From assembly GCF_022899355.1 (NCBI RefSeq), contig NZ_JALJCK010000025.1:1-40320 (forward strand): a stretch of DNA of 40,320 nt. The letters are read 5' to 3'. This document shows positions 30,308 through 39,700 of the stretch, in pieces (position 1 is the first letter of the stretch; every line of letters starts with the position of its first letter). The translations under genes were made by a program, and so were the position numbers. Under the pieces are notes generated by a model that worked only from the letters and a program-made list of their open reading frames with translations, was not told the origin of the DNA and did not search any database. The stretch comes from Shinella yambaruensis. GTDB lineage: Bacteria > Pseudomonadota > Alphaproteobacteria > Rhizobiales > Rhizobiaceae.

Positions 30308-30931
30308 TTAGAAGCCGAAGGCTCCCTGTCCATTGGTCTCCTGATAGGTGGCTGGGGCAACAATATCGTTAGCCTCGATCCATGACGGGATCTCCCGGTC
30401 GCGATATCGCGGCTCGATCACCTTGCGACCTTGGCTCTCGATGAACTCTTCGAGAACCGCTTCCGCTGCTTCCTTCACCGTGTAGCCAAACGGGAAAGGC
30501 ATAAAATGGCTGCGATAGCCGGTCTCTGAAATGAACGGCTTGCTGCGATCCACCGCGTGAAATGAGAAGTGGCACATTCCGAAACCAAAGCTGTCGCCAC
30601 TATCAATCATTGCGCGGATCCCGCGAACGGTGATGATAAACTGGCCCCGTTGGCCCCACATGGGGACTTCACCTGGCGTTGCCGCGCAGTGTCGCTCAAC
30701 GACATAACCCGGTGAATTCTCTCCTGCATTGGTGCCGAAACTGCTACCACCGTTCAGCTTCCATGTGATGGCTTCGCGAAGCAAACGGGCCTGCTCGAAA
30801 GCTGCCATATCTTCAACTATTGCCGCTTCATGGAACTGGCAAACGGCTCCTTTGGCGGCATCGAGCAACGCTTCGCGATCATCGGGGAGTGCACGGGCCA
30901 GCTCGGCCAGAACCTGATCATGCTTAGCCAT
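30308..30931 (-). CDS. Hypothetical protein, 207 aa
   Basis: ATG 30931 with GGAGG seven bases upstream. Helical N-terminus (residues 1-55), then a mixed region with RGQFIITVRGIRAMIDSGDSFGFGMCHFSFHAVD and SETGYRSHFMPFPFGYTVKEAAEAVLEEFI. No catalytic motif identified. Two bases separate it from the preceding gene, so they form one operon. Confidence 0.75.
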   Translation of the reverse strand: MAKHDQVLAELARALPDDREALLDAAKGAVCQFHEAAIVEDMAAFEQARLLREAITWKLNGGSSFGTNAGENSPGYVVERHCAATPGEVPMWGQRGQFIITVRGIRAMIDSGDSFGFGMCHFSFHAVDRSKPFISETGYRSHFMPFPFGYTVKEAAEAVLEEFIESQGRKVIEPRYRDREIPSWIEANDIVAPATYQETNGQGAFGF

Positions 30932-30933
30932 GG

Positions 30934-31167
30934 TCAGCCCTCCACCTGAAGGCTGATATGGCCGCCCTGCTGAAGGACGCCGCCAAGAAAACGGTGCTGT
31001 TTCAGGTCACCGCTGATGAAGTCGGTGCGCAGGATGTAGAAAATCTCTCCCTCGTACTCGATGGGATCTACCTCAACCACGATGGCTTTGAACGAATACG
31101 CGGTCACAATGTCCCCTCTCTGGATCTCCGAGGCGAGTTTCCATTTGGTGCATTCATTGCTTTTCAT
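30934..31167 (-). CDS. Hypothetical protein, 77 aa
   Basis: ATG 31167 with GGGAGA upstream. Beta-rich, SH3-like impression: WKLASEIQRGDIVTAYSFKAIVVEVDPIEYEGEIFYILRTDF. The GDIV...VEVD pattern suits a small barrel fold, but no function can be assigned. First gene of the minus-strand group that ends near 30017. Confidence 0.68.
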   Translation of the reverse strand: MKSNECTKWKLASEIQRGDIVTAYSFKAIVVEVDPIEYEGEIFYILRTDFISGDLKQHRFLGGVLQQGGHISLQVEG

Positions 31168-31505
31168 GTTTTTCTCCCGTGGTTTAAGGCCGTGCTGGCC
31201 GTCGGCGACGTGCGGTCACGGGGAATGAGGCTGACAGCACCCGAAGGGCCGAAACGTAGTGGAGGACGCGCAGCGTTGCGGTCGGCCGCCCCGTGACAAA
31301 CTAGGAGCCAAAGGACTGCTCGGCCGTCCACGGGAGAACCCACTGAGGGACGAATGGCACCAAAAAGGAAGGGCAAGCGGAGCGCGCAGCGCCGGTGGCG
31401 CGGAGACGTTAGGGATGCTCCCCGAAGGGGCGAGACGCGGGCGGCTCGATGCGCAGCAGGGCAAGCCCGACAGGCCCTAGCCTGGAACGCCCGAAAGCAG
31501 GCAAC
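31168..31505. other. 338-bp gene-free spacer with a long-range inverted repeat
   Basis: Leader or promoter region of the 31167 gene. GTCACGGGG (about 31214) pairs with CCCCGTGAC (about 31290) across some 70 bases. GGGCCGAAACGTAGTGGAGG-type sequence here resembles 28550-28590. Open frames on both strands have no ribosome site and no protein-like composition. No further element recognised. Confidence 0.4.
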
Positions 31506-31526
31506 AAAAAAGGGGCTCTCGCCCCT
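31506..31526 (-). terminator. Terminator after the EF-hand gene
   Basis: Minus strand: AGGGGC-GAGA-GCCCCT followed by TTTTT, 25 bp after the stop at 31551. Confidence 0.92.
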
Positions 31527-31550
31527 CTGAAGTTCGGTGGTTTGCGCCGG

Positions 31551-31835
31551 TCAGTTGTTCTTGGCACTGCCTGATTTCTGAAGCATGGCCTTGTCTTCTT
31601 CAGGCGACAGGAAGCCGTCACCATCAGCATCGATCTCATCAAACACCGCGTCGGTCATGTTCTGATTGGCGGCCTTGGCCTCTTCCCGGCTCAACTTGCC
31701 ATCACCATCTTTGTCGGCCGCGCTCCACTCAGCCTGCCATGCAGCTTCATCGATCGGCTCCTGGGTGGTCGCATCCTGGGCGAATGCAGGGGCGGCGAAG
31801 CTGGCGAACAGCAGAGCGATAAAGGCGTTTCTCAT
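31551..31835 (-). CDS. Secreted EF-hand calcium-binding protein
   Basis: 94 aa. Signal peptide about 1-19 (MRNAFIALLFASFAAPAFA|QD). Two canonical EF-hand loops, DKDGDGKLSREE and DADGDGFLSPEE, each with Asp at 1, 3 and 5 and Glu at 12. GGGAGA precedes the ATG. Monocistronic between two strong terminators. A periplasmic or exported calcium-binding protein is unusual on a plasmid backbone; its role is unknown. Confidence 0.88.
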   Translation of the reverse strand: MRNAFIALLFASFAAPAFAQDATTQEPIDEAAWQAEWSAADKDGDGKLSREEAKAANQNMTDAVFDEIDADGDGFLSPEEDKAMLQKSGSAKNN

Positions 31836-31925
31836 AGTTTCTCCCGTAGAATTATGGTGTGAGCACGAATCCTAGACGGTGGATCGGGCAAGATTCAGGC
31901 ACTGAAAGTACGGCACCAGGCCGGA

Positions 31926-31964
31926 AACAAAAAGGGTGATCATGACCGTAGCCATGACCACCCT
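31926..31964 (-). terminator. Terminator after the 31998-32642 gene
   Basis: Minus strand: AGGGTGGTCATG, eight-base loop, CATGATCACCCT (one wobble) followed by TTTTTG. 34 bp after the stop. Confidence 0.92.
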
Positions 31965-31997
31965 GAATGACAGGTGAATACCTATCGGGGAGACGAT

Positions 31998-32642
31998 CTA
32001 GATCCCGTCACGCTCCCATTTCTCTTCCAGCAACTGCCGGTGCGGGTGCTCGGGCTCCAACAGCTTTTCGGTTACAACAGCCGTGGACTCGACTGAAAGC
32101 CGGGTCATTTCGGCGGCCAGGTCATACAGCAGGGCCTGGTGGTGCAGGACATACAGCGGATTGTCGACACGAACGCTTTCCCGAAGTTCATGCGCAGCCC
32201 TTCGCGTTGCACCTGACAGCACCTTGGCCATCTCGACATACTGGTTGTTGGCCGGCACGTCATCGAAGCGGGGGCCGCTTCCGGTGGTGACCTTCGACGA
32301 CTTCGTGTCTACCACGCGAAGGCCGTAGTTGAGCAGGTAGGCATTGGTCCGCTGAAGGCCCGTGAACACCGGCGAAAAGCTTTCGATGCTGGTGGGGTCC
32401 GTTTCGCGCATGGCCGCGATCGTGGAAACGAACGTGTGCAATGTTGCCTCCAGCTCCGCATCGACCTCAACGGACTGGTTGGCATAAGGCACACAAACAT
32501 CATCGCGCATGTACGCTTCAAGATTGCTCTTGATTTCAGCCCAGTGGGCTTCATCGAAATGTTCATGCAGCTTGTCAACGCCACGGGACTTGCAGCGGCG
32601 CACCGGGGAAATGCAGTAGCAAATTGCATAGGTTGTAGCCAT
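31998..32642 (-). CDS. Hypothetical protein, 214 aa
   Basis: ATG 32642, seven bases after AAGGAG; an ATG 18 bases upstream is less likely. Begins MATTYAICYCISPVRRCKSRGVDKL; mostly helical, with HHQALLYDLAAEMTRLSVESTAVVTEKLLEPEHPHRQ at the end. No family recognised. Monocistronic, with its own leader hairpin and terminator. Confidence 0.75.
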   Translation of the reverse strand: MATTYAICYCISPVRRCKSRGVDKLHEHFDEAHWAEIKSNLEAYMRDDVCVPYANQSVEVDAELEATLHTFVSTIAAMRETDPTSIESFSPVFTGLQRTNAYLLNYGLRVVDTKSSKVTTGSGPRFDDVPANNQYVEMAKVLSGATRRAAHELRESVRVDNPLYVLHHQALLYDLAAEMTRLSVESTAVVTEKLLEPEHPHRQLLEEKWERDGI

Positions 32643-32690
32643 GGTGGAACTCCTTCTCATGATTATGATTTGTTGGTTGCGGAAGGAATA

Positions 32691-32712
32691 AAGGCAGCCG
32701 TTCTACTGCCTT
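32691..32712 (-). promoter_or_regulatory. Leader hairpin upstream of the 32642 gene
   Basis: Minus strand: AAGGCAG, eight-base loop, CTGCCTT followed by TATT, about 50 bases upstream of the start. Attenuator-like or a short terminator. Confidence 0.45.
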
Positions 32713-32822
32713 AGTGCTAATCCAAAAGACTTACCGCCGGATCAGTATAGGCAATATTCGGGGATCCGCCGTGCTGGCTGATACCGTTTCGATCTAAGAA
32801 CACCCTGCTTATGCTTAGGCAT

Positions 32823-32858
32823 AAAAAACCCGGCCTGCGCTTAGGGCAAAGCCGGGTG
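32823..32858 (-). terminator. Strong terminator at the end of the structured region
   Basis: Minus strand: ACCCGGC, 16-base loop, GCCGGGT followed by TTTTT. It ends whatever is transcribed from about 33.4 kb. Confidence 0.9.
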
Positions 32859-33430
32859 GTGGAAAGCCGGTGGCCCGCCTAACCCTTGTTGTTCGTGCAC
32901 GAACATCGGGCAAAATGGCTTTTCATAGGACCGGGCGGGCACGGCCTATGAAAATTTTGGCCGCCGCACCGGCCATCAGTCTTCGCGCCTTTGGTCCGCG
33001 TGCAGACGGAAGCGCGGGGAATCAGAAAGTACAGGTTGTAGCGTGGGTAATAGGGTTGCCTTTCAGCATCCGACAGTCCTGCAAGACAGCCCTACACGTC
33101 GCAAGAGTTTGCAGGCTCTCGCCATGTAGCTTCCCCATGCGCACCTGCTGCGCTTTCGTTTTCCCTCCTTCCCCTTAGCGGGGCGGGTGGCCTGTTTAGA
33201 CCACTATCCCAGACAACTCCCGTTGAAAGCCGGGCATCATACCCCGGTCCCAGTTACCCGGCTCCGTATTACGCAGCCACTTCCTTTTCAGGCGGCACAC
33301 CATCACGGCTTTCAACAGTTCTTTGCTCGCGGTTGCCGACCGCGCCAGCGCTCCCTGAGACGAGTCGCCGGGAATGCAGAGCTGATCTATCTCTGCATCC
33401 AGTGAGGGGAATATACCCCATACTCTAAAG
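32859..33430 (-). ncRNA. Gene-free region with many inverted repeats; candidate structured RNA or single-strand origin
   Basis: No credible gene in about 570 bp. Perfect inverted repeats: TGTTCGTGCACGAACA (32890-32905); TTTTCATAGG / CCTATGAAAA (32920-32954); CCTGCAA / TTGCAGG (33078-33125); GTTGAAAGCCG / CGGCTTTCAAC (33222-33232 with 33306-33316); CGCGGT / ACCGCG (33328-33344); ATGCAGAG / CTCTGCAT (33374-33398). AGCCGGG (33228) can pair instead with CCCGGCT (33257), so two mutually exclusive folds exist. A strong minus-strand terminator follows. Short open frames here lack ribosome sites. Confidence 0.5.
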
Positions 33431-33457
33431 AAATACGGGCTTCACAAGTTTGTGGCC

Positions 33458-33994
33458 TCATTGTGTGTTCTCGAATTCGCGGTAACCAAGCCGCTGGCGT
33501 TCCTTGATATTCAGATCGTGAATGAAGTTCTTGAGCTTGATCACGTTGTGCTGGCCGGGAATCACAAGCACCGGGTGACTGCGATCAACGGTGTCGAGCT
33601 GAAGTGATCCAAGGCCGATCATGCGAAGATAGAACGGCTCATAGGTGGACAGATCCCGCACCCGCACGATTTCGAGCTGGTCACGGCTGCGGTTGAACAC
33701 CCCGTGCTTGGTCACGATCCGCTGGCTGGTGAACTCATACTGCGTCGTCAGCAGTACCAGAACCTGCCAGGCTCCGGGGCCGGTGCAGAGGATCCAGATC
33801 AACGCCCATGACCAGAAAACAGGTACTTGGTTGATGGGCAGCGCCGCCAGGATCGAGGGCCAGTAGTAGCTGAGGACCATCGCGAGAATAAAGCCGGACA
33901 CCAGACGCGGCGCGGCCAGCCACAGGGACGGTCGGGTTTCGCCGAATACCTGCTCTTCAGCGGGGCGGGCTTGGGTGTTTGCAAACATCTCCAT
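33458..33994 (-). CDS. Membrane protein with bacterial PH domain (YdbS/DUF304-like)
   Basis: 178 aa; GAGG nine bases before the ATG. Two membrane helices near 31-48 and 58-85 (LVSGFILAMVLSYYWPSILAAL; FWSWALIWILCTGPGAWQVLVLLTTQ), then the PH-like domain (YEFTSQRIVTKHGVFNRSRDQLEIVRVRDL...GLGSLQLDTVDRSHPVLVIPG). Role on the plasmid unknown. Last gene of the topA-orf56-ssb unit. Confidence 0.85.
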   Translation of the reverse strand: MEMFANTQARPAEEQVFGETRPSLWLAAPRLVSGFILAMVLSYYWPSILAALPINQVPVFWSWALIWILCTGPGAWQVLVLLTTQYEFTSQRIVTKHGVFNRSRDQLEIVRVRDLSTYEPFYLRMIGLGSLQLDTVDRSHPVLVIPGQHNVIKLKNFIHDLNIKERQRLGYREFENTQ

Positions 33995-34062
33995 TGTCGT
34001 TGCCTCACGTGCGCCGGCTCATGCGAACCGGCGAGGTTCGTAGTAATGCGCCTGAAGCGCTA

Positions 34063-34431
34063 TCAGGATCCGCCTGCTTCCTTGGCGGCAAGCTGCTGCC
34101 GCTTCTCCGGACCAGGCGCGCCAAACTCGAACTCATCCAGTTCGAAGTTGTACTCGTAGCGATCGATGCCCTTGCCGTCCGTGAAGTTGTTGTTTCGGAT
34201 CGATGCATGAACAAACAACTGGTCACCCTTCAAGGCGCTGCGGGCCAATAGCTCTGCCTGACCGCCAAAGGCGGTCACGGACAGGGTTACCTGTCGCTCC
34301 TTGCGGTTGCCGGCGTCGTCTTTGCCCGCGTATTCATTGCGGATCAGGCGAATCCGGGTCAGCGTCGTATCACCATGGGTTTCCAGCTCCGGAGTGGCCG
34401 CCAGGCGGCCCGAAAAGATCAGGATATTCAT
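34063..34431 (-). CDS. ssb: Single-stranded DNA-binding protein
   Basis: 122 aa. OB-fold pattern: MNILIFSGRLAATPELETHGDTTLTRIRLIRNEY, VTLSVTAFGGQAELLARSALKGDQLFVHASIRNNNFTDGKGIDRYEYNFELDEFEF. The usual acidic DDDIPF-type tail is absent; the protein ends AAKEAGGS. Short plasmid SSBs like that of IncP occur near conjugation genes and protect incoming single strands. Start overlaps the upstream stop (ATGA). Confidence 0.9.
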   Translation of the reverse strand: MNILIFSGRLAATPELETHGDTTLTRIRLIRNEYAGKDDAGNRKERQVTLSVTAFGGQAELLARSALKGDQLFVHASIRNNNFTDGKGIDRYEYNFELDEFEFGAPGPEKRQQLAAKEAGGS

Positions 34432-34598
34432 ACAAAAGTACCTTCGTTGGTGGGGTTGGGGGATGAGGAACGCAGATAATCCAGGCGCGCCTCAAGATCC
34501 TGAAGCTCCAGCTCATTGAGCCGGTTTTCCAGCTCGTTGGCCTCAATCTCTTCACAAAGTAGCCGGATCCGGTCTTGGATCGTCTTGATATCGTTCAT
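34428..34598 (-). CDS. Small coiled-coil protein, 56 aa
   Basis: ATG 34598 overlaps the topA stop and its TGA overlaps the ssb start, both as ATGA, so it is translationally coupled on both sides. Acidic amphipathic helix: IQDRIRLLCEEIEANELENRLNELELQDLEARLDYL, with Leu heptads. Probably a dimerising adaptor in DNA processing; no family recognised. Confidence 0.78.
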   Translation of the reverse strand: MNDIKTIQDRIRLLCEEIEANELENRLNELELQDLEARLDYLRSSSPNPTNEGTFV

Positions 34599-36613
34599 GC
34601 TGAACCCTCCGGGGGGAAAGCGGGCTTGCCATCGGCTCCGGTGTCGTACTTGGCATCACACTTGGGAAAGCCGGTGCAGCTGTAGAAGTCGTAAGGCCGT
34701 CCTTTCAGCCCGCGCTTTTTCGGTTTGCTGACGCCCTGCCGTCGCGCCAGATCCTTCCCGCATTTCGGGCAGGGGATTCCTGACAAGGCAGGGGGGGCTT
34801 TGCGCTCGCCGGGCTTGCCCTTGGCGTCCGGAAGCGAGGTCTTGCAATCCGGATAGCCGGTGCAGGACCAGAAAAAGCCATAGCTACCCTTGATACGGCG
34901 CAGCGCTTTCCCGCACTCGGGGCAGGGGTTTGCCGGAACAAACTCCACGGCATCGAGGGCGGCCAGCTCGCCATCCAGTCCGCTCCAGGCAGACGACACT
35001 ACCATGTGGTAGTCCGCCTTTGCCTCGGCGATCAGGTCCAACTGGTTTTCAAGCTCTCGCGTGTAATCCAGATCCGCGAAACCAAACCGCCCGACCAGGG
35101 CATCCCGGATCGATTCCCCGATAGGCGAGGGGATGAGATAGCCCTTTGCTCCCTCGGTGACGTAAGCGCGGGACGTGATGTTATCGAGGATGGCGGCATA
35201 GGTGCTCGGCCGACCGATGCCAAGGCGCTCCAACTCCTTGACTAGCGTGGCTTCGGTAAAGCGCGTCGGCGGCTTGGTGCATTTCGTCAACAACCGCCCT
35301 TCGGCTGCGGTCAGTGCTGCGCCTTCAGCGAGGTGCGGTATCGGATTGCTGGAAGCGCTTTCCTCGTCATCGTCGGCAGCATCATCGGCATAGACCGCCA
35401 GCCAGCCCTGGGATTGAAGGGTACGCCCGTTGGCCAGAAAGGTGACGGCAACCCCCTGGGTATCGCCGGGTATCTCTCCCGCCAGGGTGACGGTGCGTAC
35501 CGCATACATGGCATCAGCCAACTGAGACGCAACAGCCCGCTGCCAGATCAGCCTGTAAAGCGCCTGCTCGTCCGTTGTCTCGCCGGCCTCCAAATCCCCC
35601 GCGTGTGTCGGCCTGATCGCCTCATGGCCTTCCTGAGCGCCCTCCTTGGCCTTCCAGCGCCGGGGCTTCTCCGCAAGGGGCAAACCGGCCCCCTGAGCAT
35701 AGGCGGCAATATCATCCATACCGGCCAGATCCATGTTCGGGGCGTCGGTTCGGTGGTAGGTAATGACACCTTGCTCATAGAGCCTCTGAGCCAGCTCCAT
35801 GGTCTTTTTGGGCTTGAACTTGAGGCGCTGCCCTGCGGCCTGCTGCAAGGTTGACGTGGTGAACGGCGCGGCGGGTGCTCTGCCCTTCTCGCTGTCTGCG
35901 AAGGTGGCCACCGTCACTTCGCGGACACCGGCAACAATCTGCGCTAAGGCATCGTCGAGCAGGTATTGCTGACCCTCCGCAAGGTGCGGTTTCGTATCCC
36001 AAGCCGCTTTCCAGCTCGTCCCGTCGCCGTTGTTGAACACCAGCTCTGCGCCATAGTGCTCGGTGACCTTGAAGGCCGCGATCTCGCGTTCACGGTCAAC
36101 GACCAGGCGAACGGCAGGCGATTGCACCCGCCCTGCAGAAAGGTTCTGGCCAGAACGCTCTGACAGGGCCGGGCTCACGCGATAGCCGACAATCCGGTCG
36201 AGCACCCGGCGCGCTTCCTGCGCCCGCACCCGCTCCATGTCGATGGGTCGGGGCGAAGCGACAGCGGCGAGAACCTGTTCTTTGGTAATAGCGGTGAACG
36301 TCACCCGCTCGGGCTTTTGCAGCTTGAGGGCGTCGGCCAGGTGCCAGGCAATGGCCTCGCCCTCGCGATCGGGGTCTGTTGCCAGCAAAACGCGGTCGGC
36401 GTCTGTCACCCCTTGGCGCAGTTTCGACAAGACGCCTTTGCCACGCTCGGTAGGCTCATAGGCGGGTTTGAAATCAGGGGGCTGGATACCCAGCTCTCGC
36501 TGGGGCAGATCCCGTACATGGCCGACACTGGCCATGACCTTGTAGCTCGCACCCAACAAGGCGCTCAACTTCTTCACCTTGCCGGGCGATTCCACGATAA
36601 CCAATGTGGTCAT
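34595..36613 (-). CDS. topA: Type IA DNA topoisomerase (TraE-like)
   Basis: 672 aa. Toprim domain VIVESPGKVKKLS at the start and DPDREGEA at 80-87; catalytic Tyr286 in GVITYHRTD; two C-terminal C4 zinc ribbons (CPECGKALRR...WSCTGYPDC and CPKCGKDLAR...YSCTGFPKC). It relaxes or decatenates DNA. RP4 has a topoisomerase (TraE) in the same region near traC. An AT-rich operator lies just upstream. Confidence 0.95.
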   Translation of the reverse strand: MTTLVIVESPGKVKKLSALLGASYKVMASVGHVRDLPQRELGIQPPDFKPAYEPTERGKGVLSKLRQGVTDADRVLLATDPDREGEAIAWHLADALKLQKPERVTFTAITKEQVLAAVASPRPIDMERVRAQEARRVLDRIVGYRVSPALSERSGQNLSAGRVQSPAVRLVVDREREIAAFKVTEHYGAELVFNNGDGTSWKAAWDTKPHLAEGQQYLLDDALAQIVAGVREVTVATFADSEKGRAPAAPFTTSTLQQAAGQRLKFKPKKTMELAQRLYEQGVITYHRTDAPNMDLAGMDDIAAYAQGAGLPLAEKPRRWKAKEGAQEGHEAIRPTHAGDLEAGETTDEQALYRLIWQRAVASQLADAMYAVRTVTLAGEIPGDTQGVAVTFLANGRTLQSQGWLAVYADDAADDDEESASSNPIPHLAEGAALTAAEGRLLTKCTKPPTRFTEATLVKELERLGIGRPSTYAAILDNITSRAYVTEGAKGYLIPSPIGESIRDALVGRFGFADLDYTRELENQLDLIAEAKADYHMVVSSAWSGLDGELAALDAVEFVPANPCPECGKALRRIKGSYGFFWSCTGYPDCKTSLPDAKGKPGERKAPPALSGIPCPKCGKDLARRQGVSKPKKRGLKGRPYDFYSCTGFPKCDAKYDTGADGKPAFPPEGSA

Positions 36614-36640
36614 CTTCGTCGCTCCTGTTGTATGTGGGAG

Positions 36641-36680
36641 TTGATATATTGATATATAGCTATCAATATATCAATATATA
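36641..36680. promoter_or_regulatory. AT-rich palindromic operator upstream of topA
   Basis: TTGATATATTGATA, TATAGC, TATCAATATATCAA: 14-bp perfect arms around six bases, the most symmetric member of the plasmid-wide family, followed by ATATATA. It lies 28 bp before the topA start, downstream of traC, so topA-ssb can be controlled apart from the tra operon. Confidence 0.75.
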
Positions 36681-36727
36681 TTTGTCGCCCGAATAAACAG
36701 ACAGCCGGGCAACTGGCTCACGAACCA

Positions 36728-39700
36728 TTACAAGCCGGCGTCCATGCCTTTCGCACGGGATCGAGGACGCTGACCTCGGCTCGGGGCTTGGGCCTTCTTC
36801 GCCTCTTCAACAGCGGTATTGTTGACGTGAGGGGCGTTCTGAACCTCCTGGCGCTCCTGCTTCACCTCGTCCGCCATGGTCGCGTTCTTATGATCAATGC
36901 CGGCTTTCGCTGCTGCCGGTGAAAGCGCACGGCCACCGATCTTGGCATCGGCGGTCGCGGCCCTGACCTCACTCAACTGCGTCGTGGCTTGCGTCATCAG
37001 TTCGGCAGCCTTGCTCTTCTCCTGGGCAACATGGGCGTCATCCGCGCTTGTCGTCGGATCGTTTCGCGCCTCCATGTCCCTGGTCCGCGCCAAGGTCAGA
37101 AGCCTGTCTGCATTGATCTGTGCATCCCGGCGCGCCACTGCCATTTGTTCATCAAACAGCTTTTTGGCTTCAGCTTCGCCCCGCTGCTCTCTCAGATCAT
37201 TCCAGTCACTGCCTTTGTCGCCGTCTTTCAGCGGCGGGGCCGCAATACCGGCACCATGCTTGGCAGCAACCTTTCCGGCCTGCACCAGGCCCGCATTTTC
37301 CAGCGGCTTCCCATTCGGCCCCATTTTCTTAGTGGCTTCATGGTCGTTGTCGGCCGCAAGGATCATGGGGCGGTCAGGATAGATCTCGCGCAACTGACCC
37401 GCGACGGCATCCATGTTGCCGTTGCCAAAGGCCACCACGACAGGATGCCCGGCCAAACCGGCCACGGTGTCACCTGTCGAGAAACCTTCGGTCAGCACCA
37501 AAGGGTGCTTACCGGCAAGTAAGTCCTTGAGGGCCTTGCCGTCCGGATCTGTTCCGGCAACGGTGAACAAGCCGTGTTTGCGGCCACCCTTCATCAGGCT
37601 CTTGAAGCTCGGGTTTACGCTCTCCAGCGTCCACAAGCGCCCCTCAGTATCCCGACCCGGCACCAGAAGATCGCCCGCCTTGAATACGCGGGCCTCCGGA
37701 TCCGCGTTGCGCAGCGCCTTGGCCTCTTTGACGGTCTTGGCGATGCGGATCCCTTTGGCTGCTGCGTCTGCACTGACGCGATCCGGAACAACCCGCAACC
37801 CTTTGGGATCGGTGATGCCTTTTGCCTTGCAATAGGCGTTGTCGGCTGTTGCTGCCGGGGCCTCCGCCCACAACGCGGCGGCGGCACTCGCGGTCTGAGT
37901 GTGCTTTTCGAGGGTAGCCGTTTCCCGCTGCTGCTGGCGCTGCGCGGCCTCGGCATTGAGCTGCGCCCGTTGCTCATCGGACAACCGGGGCACCACCCCT
38001 TCAGGCTTCCAGTTGATAACCTCGCCGCTCTTGTAGTTCTGGATAAAGCCGCCAGGGGTTCGCCCCACCAAATGGCCTGCATATGCACCACTTGTCTGCC
38101 CGCCTCGATCGCCGTCAACCGGGACGCGGTGAATCTGCCCATCCATGATGGGCAAGCCATCCAGTTTCAGGCCCGCCCCTGCCAATGCCTTGGCGAACTG
38201 CGCCTCAACGGGTTCCGGTGCTGAGGGCTTTTCAACGCGCTCGGCGTCGGCCTTCCATTGCCCCATGCTCGACAGGTCCGCCCCTTTTGGTGCGTACCAG
38301 CTTTTCGCGCCCTTATCCCATGACAGGGTAAACCCTGCCTCTTTTGCTGCGGCTTTGGCCTGCTCTTTCTCACGATAGGGCACGGCCAGATAGGTACGGT
38401 CTGCCATAGTGGTCTCGGGCGCGTGGTGGCGCACTTTGGTTTCTTCGGGTAGAGATGATTCAGGCGGCAGAGAACTGCTGACCTGCTGCGCTTCACGGGC
38501 GGCCTTGCTTGCTTCGTAAGATGCCTGACCAGCGGCAACAAAGTCCTCTTTCGCCTTTTGAAGGACAGGATCCTGATGCCGGCTTCTGTAGCGCTCGTCG
38601 CCAACATCATCGCCATAGACACGGATCAGCTCGCGCTCAAAAACAACCTCCGAAGCCTGAAAGGCTTGCACGGCCTCGTCGGCTAGTGCGCCCTGGAGGC
38701 CGGTGAAGGCTTCCGCTCGCGTCGAGAAAACGGGTTCGCTGGAATCTACGTTGTCCGAATTGGCAACATAGAACCATTTGCCGGACACCATGTTTTTGTC
38801 GAGAATCCCGCCCTTATCAGGATCCGGATTGGTCGCCATGCCACCAGGCTGCTGTTCGGCCCATCCGGCTGGCAATTGGTTATCCTCTCCGGCCGAAACG
38901 GTACGCTCGGTCAAAGACTCTTGATTTGTGGGAATGATGAAAGGCCCGACACTTGCCCCTGGGCGCGCCTTTTCGATGATTTCAGCGATAAGAGCGTCCT
39001 GCTGCTCTTTGGGAACACCTTGAGAATCCCATAGTGCCCGCAGTTCGGTTGCTGGATCTTCATGTCCGGCAACCTTCTGTTCCCGCGCTTGCTCCTGCTC
39101 CAGACCCATGACGTAGCCAGTGATGCGCTCGGCGTCTGATGCAGCGCGGAAGATTTCGCGGGGATCCTCTTTAAGCGCCTTGATCCATCCCCCAACATAC
39201 GCGACGTGCTGCCCTGGATCGTGACCAATTCCAAGGCGTTCGCCCAGCATCAAAGACGCGATTTCGGCTCTAAGCTCTTCCTTCGCGTAACCCTCGCTGC
39301 CAAATGGGTGGGCCAGATCCCGGTCAAGACGCGAGGGGTGCCCTGTCCAATGCCCCAGCTCATGCAATGCCGTGGCGTAGTACCCATCGGCACTGTGGAA
39401 CTGCTCCAGCTCGGGCAACGTGATCCGATCGGTTGTCAGGCTGTAAAAGGCTCTGTCACCTGCAACATGCTGAATATCAGCGCCGGATGCCGCCAGGATG
39501 GATTCGGCCCGCTCATGGCGCTCATGCTCCGGCTGCTCCGCTTTGCGCTCCAGTGGCGGGAGGCCATCGATCTGCTGTGCATTGAATACGACCGCATGAA
39601 ACGAGCGCGGTCTTTCCAACTGCACGGTGAAGTACTGCTTCTCGCCCTTGTCATTGAGGACAGGTTTGCCCTGTTGATCTTTGACCAGCTCGCGGTCCTG

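Noticed and set aside
31259..31480. 73-aa plus-strand open frame
   Set aside because: Arg/Gly/Pro-rich, no ribosome site, opposite to the neighbouring genes.
32859..33160. Group II intron fragment (GTGCG start near 33145 on the minus strand)
   Set aside because: No reverse transcriptase and no recognisable domain V; GTGCG alone occurs by chance.
33300..33430. A 50-codon minus-strand open frame beginning ATGGGGTATATTCC
   Set aside because: No ribosome site and low-complexity Arg/Ser composition; it runs through perfect hairpins, so structure explains the sequence better.
37494..37512. GCACCAAAGGGTGC inside traC as another XRE operator
   Set aside because: One extra base in the centre, lies in coding sequence far from any promoter; probably chance.
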